Positions 25,500-34,618 of a stretch of DNA of 64,000 bases are shown here, in pieces. The notes below the pieces were generated by a model, which saw only the letters and a list, made by a program, of their open reading frames with translations, had not been told where the DNA came from and ran no database searches. Each line of letters starts with the position of its first letter. Within the stretch, counting starts at the first letter, position 1. The stretch is from contig WGMX01000042.1 of the NCBI GenBank assembly GCA_016124855.1, positions 1 through 64,000 on the forward strand. The letters are read 5' to 3'. The translations under genes were made by a program, and so were the position numbers. The DNA comes from Anaerolineaceae bacterium. GTDB taxonomy: Bacteria > Chloroflexota > Anaerolineae > Aggregatilineales > Phototrophicaceae.

Positions 25500-25960
25500 T
25501 AACAAGGTTTACTTTAAGTTTGTCGGCAAACCATTTGCCAACCCAACCTCAACCTCTTACTTGTGTTTCTCGCCTGCAAAGTTAGCCTCGAATCCTCGAA
25601 ACAGTTACAAAATGTTCTTCCAAAATGTAACCCTTTTGCATCGCATCTCAGGTATGATTTTGAATTAGGCTATGTCTTGGTATTTTACTGGTGACTGGTG
25701 ACTGGTGACTGGTAGCTGACGACTATCGCCTCTTTATGGCAATCTTGGCAAAAAATTGACATATACCATTGCCGAAATTGCTGCCAAATTTGCTATGTTC
25801 TCGGCTAAAATCACAGGATGAACCCTCTTTTTTGGCAAAGATGGCGTCGGAAGTTCCCCTCACCAAAATTGCCAATTTCGCCATTAAATGTATTTTGCTG
25901 GTGACGGGTAGCTGATGACTGGAGACTTCCGAAATCCTACCGTTTTGGTCAGGTTCACAA
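25500..25960 (+). repeat. Dispersed noncoding element, copy B (core 25603-25633)
   Basis: The 554-bp gap 25474-26027 carries no credible gene. It holds the exact 31-nt core shared with 389-419 and 50362-50392, preceded by GGCAAACCATTTGCCAACC. TGGCAATCTTGGC (25737) and GCTGATGACTGG (25911) follow in the same order as the related motifs in the copy at 50 kb. Three direct copies of ACTGGTG start at 25687. Outer limits are approximate. Confidence 0.65.
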
Positions 25961-26027
25961 CCACACAGTAATCGTGTATATATGACCCTATGAGTAAATA
26001 AACCCACACCAACTAAGGAAGCTATAA

Positions 26028-26603
26028 ATGGGCAAAGGACGCTTAGAAGCCTTCAGTGATGGGGTCATCGCCATCGTCATCACCATTATGGTACTGGAAC
26101 TCAAAGTTCCGCATGAACCCACGCTGCAAGCATTAGGGGAGTTGGCGCCTATCTTTTTGAGCTATGTGCTGAGCTTTGTCTATATTGGAATTTACTGGAA
26201 CAATCATCATCACATGCTGCACATGGCACGTTCCATCAACGGTCGTATTCTATGGGCGAATTTGCATCTTTTATTCTGGTTATCGCTGATCCCGTTTGTC
26301 ACCGCTTGGATGGGTGAAAATCATTTCGCTATGGTGCCGATGGCTTTGTACGGCGCGGTAATGGATTTTAGTGGCCTTGCCTATTATTTGCTCAGCCGTT
26401 CCCTAATCGCCCATTTGGGTGAGGATTCAGACTTGGCTCGTGCAGTCGGTGGTGACCGCAAAGGGATCATCTCATTAGTAATCTATACAACGGGAATTGT
26501 GCTCGCCTTTATTAATCCGCTGCTTGCTTTTGCGTTCTATGTTGCGCCCGCTGTGATGTGGTTCATTCCTGATCCACGCATCGAGCGGTCAATAAGTAAA
26601 TAG
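26028..26603 (+). CDS. TMEM175-family (DUF1211) membrane protein
   Basis: The 191-residue protein starts MGKGRLEAFSDGVIAIVITI. The RxxxFSDG motif in the first helix is the signature of bacterial TMEM175-type proteins, some of which are potassium channels. About six membrane segments follow, with YWNNHHHMLHM between helices two and three, also typical. It would sit in the cytoplasmic membrane, probably as a tetramer. A TATATAT-type -10 lies about 50 bp upstream. It is convergent with the acetyltransferase genes that follow. Confidence 0.88.
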   Translation: MGKGRLEAFSDGVIAIVITIMVLELKVPHEPTLQALGELAPIFLSYVLSFVYIGIYWNNHHHMLHMARSINGRILWANLHLLFWLSLIPFVTAWMGENHFAMVPMALYGAVMDFSGLAYYLLSRSLIAHLGEDSDLARAVGGDRKGIISLVIYTTGIVLAFINPLLAFAFYVAPAVMWFIPDPRIERSISK

Positions 26604-26616
26604 AAGCTGTGCGGGA

Positions 26617-27207
26617 TTAGCCTAAACTAGCTGCAAATCCTAGGGGATAGCGAGTTGTCCATTCGTCACGCAGCACACCGTAACCCAACCCATCATAGTA
26701 TTCGCCATTGACGAGGCGCGCCTTACGGAAACGGGCTTCTTCGCGGTAGCCGAGTTTTTGCGCCAGCCGCATCATGCCTGCATTCCCTGACCATGTTCGC
26801 AAATCCAGCCGCACAAATAATGGCTGTACCTCAAGCAGGTAATCGCTCCATAAACCCAGCGCTTCGTAGCCAATACCTTTGCGCCAATCTTGTGGATCAT
26901 AAATGACGATTCCCAACGCAGGCCAGTTGGTTTCCTCGCTGATCCAATACCACGACACCTGCCCGATCATCCGGTTATCTATTTGATTCGCAATGATCAA
27001 CTGGTGGCGCGGTGTAGACCAGTCGGCAAATTCAATCGCGGTTCGTTGGTCATCAATGATCTCAGGGATTTCTTCAAGGCTAGGGCCTGCGTAGTATGGG
27101 CCATCTAACTTTTTCCATTCGTGACCGGGCTGCAACCACTGAGCATAAGCAATTAGGTCATTAGTATTCCAATCCCGCAGGATAATTTGTTTGCCGTTAA
27201 TGACCAT
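26617..27207 (-). CDS. GNAT acetyltransferase, RimJ/RimL-like
   Basis: The 196-residue protein has IILRDWNTNDLIAYAQWL at the start, then IGQVSWYWISEETNWPALGI. IYDPQDWRKGIGYEALGLWSDY is the acetyl-CoA-binding region (WRKGIGYEA for the usual Q/R-x-x-G-x-G/A loop), and LDLRTWSGNAGMMRLAQKLGY completes the fold. The substrate is unknown. It lies 4 bp downstream of a second acetyltransferase gene on the same strand. Confidence 0.88.
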   Translation of the reverse strand: MVINGKQIILRDWNTNDLIAYAQWLQPGHEWKKLDGPYYAGPSLEEIPEIIDDQRTAIEFADWSTPRHQLIIANQIDNRMIGQVSWYWISEETNWPALGIVIYDPQDWRKGIGYEALGLWSDYLLEVQPLFVRLDLRTWSGNAGMMRLAQKLGYREEARFRKARLVNGEYYDGLGYGVLRDEWTTRYPLGFAASLG

Positions 27208-27211
27208 CTCG

Positions 27212-27793
27212 TTAGCCTTTCAGTCTGGGGTTGTATAACACACCCACCACCTGAAACCAGAAAGGCTCACCGGGTGTCGGATTTTGTTCGACCTTCATTC
27301 CCAGTTTATGCATGACGGCTTGTGAGGCTTCGTTTTCAAATTCGGTGGTGGCTACGATCCGGCGAATACCCATATCGTTAAATGCATAATCAATCATGGC
27401 CTGTGCAGCCTCAGCCGCATAGCCTTTGCGTTGATGTTCCGGCGCAATCGCCCAGAACAGCCCGAACTCCGGTTGATTAAAAGAGTCCTCTTGTTCACCA
27501 TTTTTGCGGAACGAATGGAGTCGTTGATACGGCCCCAAGGCCGGCGCAAGTCCTACTGCGCCGATGAGTTCACCGGTCGCTTTCAGAACGACAGCCCGTT
27601 CACCATAAAGTGGCTGATGGAGGCGTGCTAATGCGATGTAATTTCTGACCGTCCATTCCAGCCATTCGCGTCGTTCTTCCAAAGGCGATTCACCAAAACA
27701 CGCGTTGAGAATCTGGTGTATCTTATCAAGGTCATCCATTGTCAGTGAACGGATATTTAATCGGGATGTTTCGAGCTTCAAAGCATCGGGCAT
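27212..27793 (-). CDS. GNAT acetyltransferase, RimJ/RimL-like
   Basis: The 193-residue protein has LETSRLNIRSLTMDDLDKIH, AVVLKATGELIGAVGLA, the acetyl-CoA loop EHQRKGYAAEAAQAMIDYAF, and IRRIVATTEFENEASQAVMHKLGM. These are all standard RimJ/RimL features. The start at 27793 was chosen because the domain begins there; an upstream in-frame start would add 15 unrelated residues. It is paired with a second acetyltransferase gene and probably cotranscribed with it. Confidence 0.87.
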   Translation of the reverse strand: MPDALKLETSRLNIRSLTMDDLDKIHQILNACFGESPLEERREWLEWTVRNYIALARLHQPLYGERAVVLKATGELIGAVGLAPALGPYQRLHSFRKNGEQEDSFNQPEFGLFWAIAPEHQRKGYAAEAAQAMIDYAFNDMGIRRIVATTEFENEASQAVMHKLGMKVEQNPTPGEPFWFQVVGVLYNPRLKG

Positions 27794-27874
27794 TATTGTT
27801 GGCCTTCTGTAAAGATCAAGGTCACATATAGGCCACATTGTGTCATAACACGCTCAAATGGGCAATTTTCTTGG

Positions 27875-28546
27875 TTACGGCCCGCATCCGCTGCTTCTGA
27901 TTTGTTCGGGATGCAGGCGCACAAAACGCCGAAATGATATGATGCCTTCCCATGTTTTGCGTCCATCAGATTCTCGCGGCTTCACCAGATACAGTTGGCG
28001 CACATTCCCTTGTAAGGACAACCACGAGCCAAGCCTAGCCGGACGGTTAATCGCCGCGATGATTCCGTCTGCTGGATACTCGATGAAATAATTATCCAGT
28101 TGGATGATTGGGTGCTTAGGATCGCAGTTAATGGTTGTTCCGAGTGTTTCAGGTTCACCGTATCGCGCCAGCAAATCGCCCAATCGTACCCGCGCACAAT
28201 TGGTCAGAATAATCTCGTTGATAACCGTTGATCCACCCCGTCCGCAAACGAATTGGGCAAAGCATCCACCGAGCGTGGTTTTGAATATTTCAAGTTGGCC
28301 TTTGGTGGTGTTATCAAAGAACCTGTCGCCAAGTGGACTGAAAATAGCCATCACATCTTTTGCTGTTGTTTCGCCTAATACAACCCCATACCAACAGGGT
28401 TGTGGCTTGCCTTCGCAATCCGTATCCAAACCGGTTATGACGGGATGTAAAACGCGGCTTTTGCCGACTATTTTTGCCGCAAGCGAAATACTTGATAAAA
28501 CGATGCCGCTGAATAGGATCAGCCGAAAAATATATCGTATCATCAC
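27875..28546 (-). CDS. Anchored protein of an unrecognised Cys-Trp-Tyr-Gly family, member 1
   Basis: The 223-residue protein has an N-terminal signal anchor (about residues 5-25), then GLDTDCEGKPQPCWYGVVLG near residue 40. A central domain has CFAQFVCG and ILTNCARVRLGDLLARYGEP near residue 125. The C-terminus contains KTWEGIISFRRF. Four other copies in the window share the GC...PCWYG...T and C...LGD...G.P pattern. The family is unknown to me. The conserved cysteines fit an extracytoplasmic, disulfide-bonded domain. Its ATG overlaps the previous gene's stop by 4 bp. Confidence 0.75.
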   Translation of the reverse strand: MMIRYIFRLILFSGIVLSSISLAAKIVGKSRVLHPVITGLDTDCEGKPQPCWYGVVLGETTAKDVMAIFSPLGDRFFDNTTKGQLEIFKTTLGGCFAQFVCGRGGSTVINEIILTNCARVRLGDLLARYGEPETLGTTINCDPKHPIIQLDNYFIEYPADGIIAAINRPARLGSWLSLQGNVRQLYLVKPRESDGRKTWEGIISFRRFVRLHPEQIRSSGCGP

Positions 28547-29142
28547 GTACAGGGATTAAAAGTATTGAGTTGACAGTAACGCCATCGGGGTGCAAACCCG
28601 CGCCAATCATAACCGTATTCAGTGAAAGCACGCGGGACGTATAAGATAAATTCCACGATAGGCGATTGAGGAGTAAGCGCGCCTTGAATTTTTAAGCGCA
28701 TTTCGGTTTTGCGGTTGTAATAAAGCACGTCATGATATTGGCCTACAGCATCTGGTACGCCAAATTGGTTTATCCAATCGCCTACCTGCAAACCATGACA
28801 TTGGATGACCAGCCCGTTGACGGTCGCATACTCGTAAATGAAATCCACGCTGCAAGGTAGATTTTTGTCCTCATAATTTTGTGCGGATGGTTTGGTTGAG
28901 TCGCTGACGAAGAAATAGCTGTGTCCCTGCAATTTGTTGATCGCTTCTGAGATCGGTGTTTGGTTAATCGTGATCCCATACCAGCACACATCAACCGCAG
29001 CTTGGCAGCCTTCTCTAAATCCCCGCATTGCTGGCTTTACAGCTTGTTGTTCGCCAAATGCGCGTGCAGTCAAGCAGGTGAATATGATGACCCCAAAAAC
29101 GACAATTGTCAGTTTGAGAAGCAGCTTTGTCATACTATTCAC
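28543..29142 (-). CDS. Anchored protein of the Cys-Trp-Tyr-Gly family, member 2
   Basis: The 199-residue paralogue has a signal anchor at about residues 8-25 (LLKLTIVVFGVIIFTCLTA). GFREGCQAAVDVCWYGITIN, with T four residues later, is followed by a central VIQCHGLQVGDWINQFGVPD and a C-terminal WRGFAPRWRYCQL. It lacks the PQP before CWYG seen in other members. It is coupled by a 4-bp overlap to member 1. Two copies in an operon suggest complex formation or a dose effect; function is unknown. Confidence 0.73.
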   Translation of the reverse strand: MNSMTKLLLKLTIVVFGVIIFTCLTARAFGEQQAVKPAMRGFREGCQAAVDVCWYGITINQTPISEAINKLQGHSYFFVSDSTKPSAQNYEDKNLPCSVDFIYEYATVNGLVIQCHGLQVGDWINQFGVPDAVGQYHDVLYYNRKTEMRLKIQGALTPQSPIVEFILYVPRAFTEYGYDWRGFAPRWRYCQLNTFNPCT

Positions 29143-29168
29143 CTTGCCGTGCGTTCAACTGTGACCGA

Positions 29169-30230
29169 TTAGGTTCCGGTATCAACCAAATATCGTGCGA
29201 TCAAATGCGCCGTATGTTCGATGCTGCTGGTATGGGTACGTTCATAACCATGTGAGGCATCAATGCCGGGGCCAATCAACGCAACCTTTGCCGAGCCACC
29301 CGCCCGCCAGTATGCCGAGCCATCTGAACCATAGTAGGGGTAAATATCGACTTTATAAGGGATGTTGTTGGCTTTGGCTAACTCCCTCATCCGTGCTGTG
29401 AAGGCATAGTGATACGGGCCGCTGCTGTCTTTAGCACAAATGCTTACCGAATATTCGTCGGAGTTTTGTCCGTCACCCATCGCCCCCATATCAATTGTTA
29501 GGAATTCTTCGAGGTTGTCCGGCCAATCGGCGGAACCACCATGTCCCACTTCTTCATAATTAGCGATGATAATGGTTGTGTCTTGTACTGGCTGCCGCTT
29601 GGCTGCTTTGAGTGCCATAAGCGCCCCATAAATTGCGGCTACGCCTGCTTTATCATCCAGATGGCGCGAACGGATAAAACCTGTATCAGTCACTTCCACT
29701 CGCGGATCAAGGAAAATAAAATCACCAACTTCGATGCCCAGTTCACGCGTTTCGGCGGCGCTTCGAGTAATCGCATCTAACCGAATTTCCATGTTATCGG
29801 CTTCGCGCTGTGTAATGTTGAGTTTACTGTTGACGTGGGTGCTGGGGTTACTCAGCAGCATCGTTCCTCTGATTCGTTTGTTATCGGCGGTACGAACCAT
29901 CACACCTTCATACTCGACCGCGTTCCAAGCATAACCGCCTAACTGAGTAGCCTTTAATCGTCCGCTGCCTTTAATTTCCTTGACCATCAATCCCAGTGTA
30001 TCGACGTGTGCAGTGATGCCACGTGGAGCGCTATTCGACTCTCCTTTCAATTGGATGCTAAGCGCGCCTTTCTTAGTCCGGTTGATTTTCGCGCCCGTAA
30101 ATTTCAGTTTTTTGAAAGCGGCTTCGGCGAAATCAACCGCTTCTACGGCGTATCCGGTTGGGCTAGGGGTATTCAGAAGTCCGGTCAAAAAGCTCATCGT
30201 TTCATCAAGGTTGATCTTTAGATCACTCAT
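29169..30230 (-). CDS. M42-family metallopeptidase
   Basis: The 353-residue protein has the dinuclear-zinc ligands of M42 aminopeptidases in order: GITAHVDTLG (His, Asp), RSRHLDDKAGV (Asp), ANYEEVGHGG (catalytic Glu and ligand Glu), LTIDMGAMGDG (Asp) and ASHGYERTH (His). Members form dodecameric tetrahedral aminopeptidases that trim peptides in the cytoplasm. A GAGATTTCTATG leader precedes the start. It lies 26 bp upstream of the second anchored family gene, on the same strand, so cotranscription is possible. Confidence 0.92.
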   Translation of the reverse strand: MSDLKINLDETMSFLTGLLNTPSPTGYAVEAVDFAEAAFKKLKFTGAKINRTKKGALSIQLKGESNSAPRGITAHVDTLGLMVKEIKGSGRLKATQLGGYAWNAVEYEGVMVRTADNKRIRGTMLLSNPSTHVNSKLNITQREADNMEIRLDAITRSAAETRELGIEVGDFIFLDPRVEVTDTGFIRSRHLDDKAGVAAIYGALMALKAAKRQPVQDTTIIIANYEEVGHGGSADWPDNLEEFLTIDMGAMGDGQNSDEYSVSICAKDSSGPYHYAFTARMRELAKANNIPYKVDIYPYYGSDGSAYWRAGGSAKVALIGPGIDASHGYERTHTSSIEHTAHLIARYLVDTGT

Positions 30231-30415
30231 AGAAATCTCCTGCGCAGGCCAATGAAGCTAATACTATAACACTCCGCTGCATTTAATCCTGTTCAATTCG
30301 GATCAGTTTTAGGTTTACATACTTCAACCCAGCCTTCGAAGTGTTACAATCGCGGCACTCGCCGGGTCGGAACTTTCAAAGTCAATTCTTTACTTCGAAT
30401 ATAAGCACTAAGCTG

Positions 30416-32338
30416 ATGACAATAGATAAAAACAAGATGTTTACTCGCGCAGCGCCGCTTACACGCCGGGATTGGTTTGCACTCATATTTATAGTGTTGA
30501 TTGCATCGTGGATGCGTTTATCCAACATCGACATTAGCGAATTTGCTAAAGACGAAGCGCAGCTTTCAATAAGGGCGCAAGGCATCGCGCTGGGTCACTC
30601 ATTCCCTTTGTTAGGTACTCCTTCATCTATCGGTACAAGTACGCCTCCCATCGCGATTTATCTACTTGCTATTCCTTACCTCGTCGGAGCAAATCCGGTG
30701 GCGGCAGTTTCGTTTGTCGCGATTGTCAATATTTTTGCCGTAGCACTTTTGTGGTGGATTGTTCGCCGCTATTTCGGCTTTGTTCCTGCTTTAATTGCAT
30801 CTTTGTTGTATGCCTGTCAATTATGGGCTGTTTACTACAGTCGCAAAATTTGGGAACCGAACTTAGTATCGGCCTTTTTCTTGTTGGCCTTAACACTGGC
30901 GCTTGTTGGCTTTGGAGAGGGCAAACGATGGGCGCAAATCCTTTGTGTTCCTATCCTATTGTTAGCCTTTCAACTTCATTTTTCGTCGACACTTCTACTG
31001 CCAATCTTTATATGGATTATCTGGCAGGGGCGGCGCAACCTTTCTCGACGGTCGCTGATTTTTGGTGCAGCGCTTGCTATCTTGACGCTCACTCCTTATA
31101 TAGCCGGTTTGCTCCAAAGTCGGCAGCCGAGTGCTGCGGCGGGGCTAGGCAGTGGTTTAGCGAATACGATCTCTCCTAGTGGTACCTCATGGGCAATTTT
31201 CGCAGATGTGATTACTGGATGGGGCAGTGAACTAATTTTTGACCCGGTTGCGCCCGAACGATTACATGCCTCTGTCAGACTTGCCGAACCTATTTGGGTG
31301 ATAGTGTTGGTTTTCATACTGCTGGGACTTATTCATTTATGGCGAACCAGACGCGCTTTTGCGATTTTCTGCTTAGGTTGGTTATTGCTGCCGCCAATTC
31401 TAATGACACCGGCTTGGATCGAACCCCGTTTACATTACATGTTAGCTGTTATTCCCGCTGCCTGTTGTTTGGCTGCCATCGGCGCAGTGACATTCATGCG
31501 TTCTCGACTGCTGACCGTTATAGTTAGTGGGGTTGTTTTGCTCACTACAGCAACGCAAATCATGGCATGGCGCGACTTGATGTTTTATGGCGCGACAACC
31601 TATACCAAGCCACCCGGTTTTCGTACACCGTTAAGCATCTATCTGCCCATTCGTGAGGTACTTTCACCCTATCACGACATACTGACCCTGAATGCAAAAT
31701 CTTATACGGGGAGTATTGATGATTATCAATTTCTCCCGCCGTTGTTATATCGGGATGCCATTTGTATCCGTGAAGTGGGTATGGCGGAAGGTGGAATGAT
31801 GTTGTTTCCATCACATCCCTTTGCGACTATTCAAACTGTAGGGAGCGCAGCCGATCTACGTTACCCTAATGATCATCCACTTGATGTCTCATTACGTCCC
31901 GGTGAAGGCGCGTATCGCATACATAAATTTGAGTCAGTTCCAACGAGCAATTTACCTGCACTTACCCCACTCACTTCGGCTGTTCGTTTTGATAATGGTG
32001 TAACGCTCGATAGTTATGTTCTTCACGATGGCAAAATATATCTGAGTTGGGGATTACCTTCGGCCACCAATACAAGTTACCAATACTCTGTCCAGTTCCT
32101 TGACGCTGATGGTGCTCGCATCAATGGACGGGATACTAATTTTTATAACAGTGCTTATTGGTGTCAGGGAGATCGTATCGTGACATGGATTGACGTTAGC
32201 ATTCCGATAGATACAGTGACTGTTCGTGTTGGCATGTATCATCTCGCCAAAGATGGCACAATAATTGATGTCTATGCGCTTAATAATTCTGGTCAGCCAG
32301 TTCGGGGAGGAGAGTTTCAGTACAGTGGCGATGGATAA
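30416..32338 (+). CDS. GT39-like multi-pass membrane glycosyltransferase
   Basis: From the ATG at 30416 the protein is 640 residues. It has an acidic motif after the first helix (SEFAKDEAQLSIRAQGIALG), in the position of the catalytic Asp/Glu of GT-C family enzymes, and about ten to twelve membrane segments to residue 400. A soluble C-terminal domain follows. GT39/ArnT-type enzymes move sugars from lipid-phosphate donors to proteins or lipids outside the membrane. The longer GTG-start form is less likely because TTACAAT at 30344 looks like a promoter -10 box. Confidence 0.75.
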   Translation: MTIDKNKMFTRAAPLTRRDWFALIFIVLIASWMRLSNIDISEFAKDEAQLSIRAQGIALGHSFPLLGTPSSIGTSTPPIAIYLLAIPYLVGANPVAAVSFVAIVNIFAVALLWWIVRRYFGFVPALIASLLYACQLWAVYYSRKIWEPNLVSAFFLLALTLALVGFGEGKRWAQILCVPILLLAFQLHFSSTLLLPIFIWIIWQGRRNLSRRSLIFGAALAILTLTPYIAGLLQSRQPSAAAGLGSGLANTISPSGTSWAIFADVITGWGSELIFDPVAPERLHASVRLAEPIWVIVLVFILLGLIHLWRTRRAFAIFCLGWLLLPPILMTPAWIEPRLHYMLAVIPAACCLAAIGAVTFMRSRLLTVIVSGVVLLTTATQIMAWRDLMFYGATTYTKPPGFRTPLSIYLPIREVLSPYHDILTLNAKSYTGSIDDYQFLPPLLYRDAICIREVGMAEGGMMLFPSHPFATIQTVGSAADLRYPNDHPLDVSLRPGEGAYRIHKFESVPTSNLPALTPLTSAVRFDNGVTLDSYVLHDGKIYLSWGLPSATNTSYQYSVQFLDADGARINGRDTNFYNSAYWCQGDRIVTWIDVSIPIDTVTVRVGMYHLAKDGTIIDVYALNNSGQPVRGGEFQYSGDG

Positions 32339-32426
32339 TTTTTGAGTTTTCTTGATTACCAACATGAAAGCCAAATGCTTTTAGCGGTGTTACAATCGGT
32401 TTTTTCAGATAACGTGGGAGTTGGGC

Positions 32427-33377
32427 ATGAATTCTATTCATATGCGTAGTGCAGCACTGGATGACACTCAGGCCATTAGTGACTTGTTTCGAACGCATAT
32501 TTCCATCTGGCAGCGCCTGAATCCTGCGGGTAAAGTCGAAGATGTAATGTACGACTCGTTAACCATCTATGAACGCTGGCTGCACGGCGGCCCGTGGATG
32601 AGTGTCGAAACAGCCGCTATTCATTTGAGCCATTTGCTTCGTGGCGCAGGACTCCCGTTTGTCGTTGAGGCCGATGGCAAAATCGCAGCTTATGCGGAAG
32701 CGTATCGCGGTACTGAACCAGAACCTTTTGATGACCATGTTCATCTGGCGCAGGTCATGATTCACCCTGATTTCGAATCAGCCGGATTGCAGGATGTCAT
32801 TTTAAATGACCTGATTGAACAAGCCAAAATTGCTCGTTTGGCACGGGTTACTGCTAACTGTATCGCAGGGGATAATAAGGCTCAATCGCTGTATGCCCGT
32901 CATGGTATGAAAGCGTTGTCGCGTATCCGGCGCTTTAATCTGCCTGCGAAATCGGGGCAGGGATTTTACAAAGTTGTTGATCATCACAACGACAATCCTC
33001 AGCAAATTAGTAATTGGTTTATGCCTGTTGGACGCCTTGGCAGCTCTCGTCAGCAGTGGGAAACCTTATGGCCCCAAACTTGGTACGCAATTTCTGAGAT
33101 GCGCGAACGCCGTACTTACCGCCTAAACTTTTCAGCCTCCGGTCAAGAAGCGTTGATCTACTGCCAGCAGCAGTTGTATGCGCCGCGTGCGGTAGAGGTT
33201 TATTTATGGTCGCCAAAACCCTTGACGACGCAACTATTAATCGCCCTACGGGATTGGACGCATCGCGAGGGCTACCGCAACCTCATCATGAGTGTGAATG
33301 ATGATACAGCTAAAGTATTAGGCACTGAAGCTGAAGCCGATGGTTATTATGAAGATGTGTATGGGGTAAATATATAG
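32427..33377 (+). CDS. GNAT acetyltransferase with C-terminal extension
   Basis: The 316-residue protein has a GNAT fold in its first 175 residues (HMRSAALDDTQAISDLFRTH, VVEADGKIAAYAEAY, HLAQVMIHPDFES, CIAGDNKAQSLYARHGM). A 140-residue second part ends LRDWTHREGYRNLIMSVNDD, which looks like a degenerate second GNAT half. GGGAG lies upstream of the ATG. The substrate is unknown. A TGTTACAATCG motif about 40 bp upstream is also found before the GT39-like gene and may be a shared -10 region. Confidence 0.78.
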   Translation: MNSIHMRSAALDDTQAISDLFRTHISIWQRLNPAGKVEDVMYDSLTIYERWLHGGPWMSVETAAIHLSHLLRGAGLPFVVEADGKIAAYAEAYRGTEPEPFDDHVHLAQVMIHPDFESAGLQDVILNDLIEQAKIARLARVTANCIAGDNKAQSLYARHGMKALSRIRRFNLPAKSGQGFYKVVDHHNDNPQQISNWFMPVGRLGSSRQQWETLWPQTWYAISEMRERRTYRLNFSASGQEALIYCQQQLYAPRAVEVYLWSPKPLTTQLLIALRDWTHREGYRNLIMSVNDDTAKVLGTEAEADGYYEDVYGVNI

Positions 33378-33406
33378 GGTGAGCGAGTTTAGTCTTCTCA
33401 CCCTAT
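33374..33406. terminator. Hairpin between convergent genes
   Basis: ATAGGGTGAG (33374-33383) and CTCACCCTAT (33397-33406) form a perfect 10-bp stem with a 13-nt loop. It overlaps the end of the GNAT gene and lies 14 bp before the next gene's stop. No strong T-run follows in either direction. Confidence 0.55.
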
Positions 33407-33420
33407 CACTGTTAAGTTAG

Positions 33421-34428
33421 TTAGCCGGCAGCAGTGGGTTCAACTGTCATTTCTGGCATGGAAGCATCGGTTGTCGCTTCACTCATTATCGGTTCACTGA
33501 AGGTGACCTTCTGGATGTAATAGGACGTAGCATCGGCCTTAGCGAACTGCGCATCCGTGGTATAGGGGATACCGTCACGAACAGCAACTGTAGTTACCGA
33601 ACCTGACGCGGGGATATAGTCGCCCGTAATGGCTGCGGTTTCAAAGTCGTCTTCGCTTGTGAGTTGGACGACATGTTTGGGATTACCCACTGCTGCCACC
33701 AATGTCTTGGCATCAACAAAAATAATACCGTCTCCACCCGGAACATCCCCATCAACTTTAACGACCGTAAATGATTGGGGATTATCCAGCGGAATTTTGA
33801 TGAGATCTGTTCCACGAACTGCCACCAGATAACCATTCGGATTGTAATCAATGCCGTTGAGGACAAATTGTCCGACAAAACTTGGGTCTTGCAAGAACAC
33901 GGAAGCCTTGCCGTCTACATCAACTTTGTAGAATACGCCCGCTGCGCTGTCCGCAACGTAGGCGTTGCCATCTTTATCAATCGCAATGTCATTCGGGAAG
34001 TGGCCGCTGGCATCCGGGGTGAGCGCTGCTAGATCAACCACATGGATTTCTGCGCCGGTTGTTAGGTCATAAATACCCAGTTGTCCCACTTGGGCGCGGT
34101 CGGTCGAGCCAAAGAGTAAACGATTACGTTCGGCATCAATTTGAAGTCCGATAATCGAATGTAATTTTGGATCTTGAACAAGTGTGGTTAATGTACCGTC
34201 ATCAGCAACAACCGAAACGCTGCTTTGCGATATCGAACCAAGGAGGAATTGTCCGCGTGTCGCATCATATTCAATACCTTCTGGCATCAAGCTGGGAACA
34301 TTGATTGTGATTGTATCCGGTGCACTGGACATTGCACTTTCAGGGGTAGCGTCTTGTGCAGCGGTTGCAAAAACGCCTGATCCGAGTGCTAGTGTTGCCG
34401 TTAAAAGAACAATCTTTCGTTTCAGCAT
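33421..34428 (-). CDS. Secreted SMP-30/NHL-type beta-propeller protein
   Basis: The 335-residue protein has a signal peptide (MLKRKIVLLTATLALGSGVF, then ATAAQ) and a propeller domain with repeated segments. These include MPEGIEYDATRGQFLLGSI, GHFPNDIAIDKDGNAYVADS, FVLNGIDYNPNGYLVAVRG and GGDGIIFVDAKTLVAAVGN. Similar SMP-30/gluconolactonase-like proteins bind divalent metal. The C-terminal tail is Glu/Pro/Thr-rich, typical of secreted proteins. GAGGAGA before the ATG at 34428 fixes the start. Substrate or partner is unknown. Confidence 0.78.
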   Translation of the reverse strand: MLKRKIVLLTATLALGSGVFATAAQDATPESAMSSAPDTITINVPSLMPEGIEYDATRGQFLLGSISQSSVSVVADDGTLTTLVQDPKLHSIIGLQIDAERNRLLFGSTDRAQVGQLGIYDLTTGAEIHVVDLAALTPDASGHFPNDIAIDKDGNAYVADSAAGVFYKVDVDGKASVFLQDPSFVGQFVLNGIDYNPNGYLVAVRGTDLIKIPLDNPQSFTVVKVDGDVPGGDGIIFVDAKTLVAAVGNPKHVVQLTSEDDFETAAITGDYIPASGSVTTVAVRDGIPYTTDAQFAKADATSYYIQKVTFSEPIMSEATTDASMPEMTVEPTAAG

Positions 34429-34618
34429 TCTTTTCTCCTCATACTTTCGAGTACATTGGGGCACCATAGGCGTCCTTTTTATCCGAGTGGGTTTTGCGCC
34501 TAACCCTTACCCCTTACTGGGCTGAACTCTCACCCACTTTTCATATCAACTGGGTACAGAGCTTTAATCCTAATTTAGCTATAATGAAGGTGTAGGATGT
34601 ACTGGTAAAGGAGCCGTC

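Noticed and set aside
25687-25712. Possible CRISPR from the repeated ACTGGTG units
   Set aside because: Only three contiguous 7-bp units without spacers are present; no cas genes are in the window.
25723-26007. Minus-strand frame of 94 codons before the TMEM175-like gene
   Set aside because: It is composed of element sequence and short direct repeats and has no ribosome site or domain.
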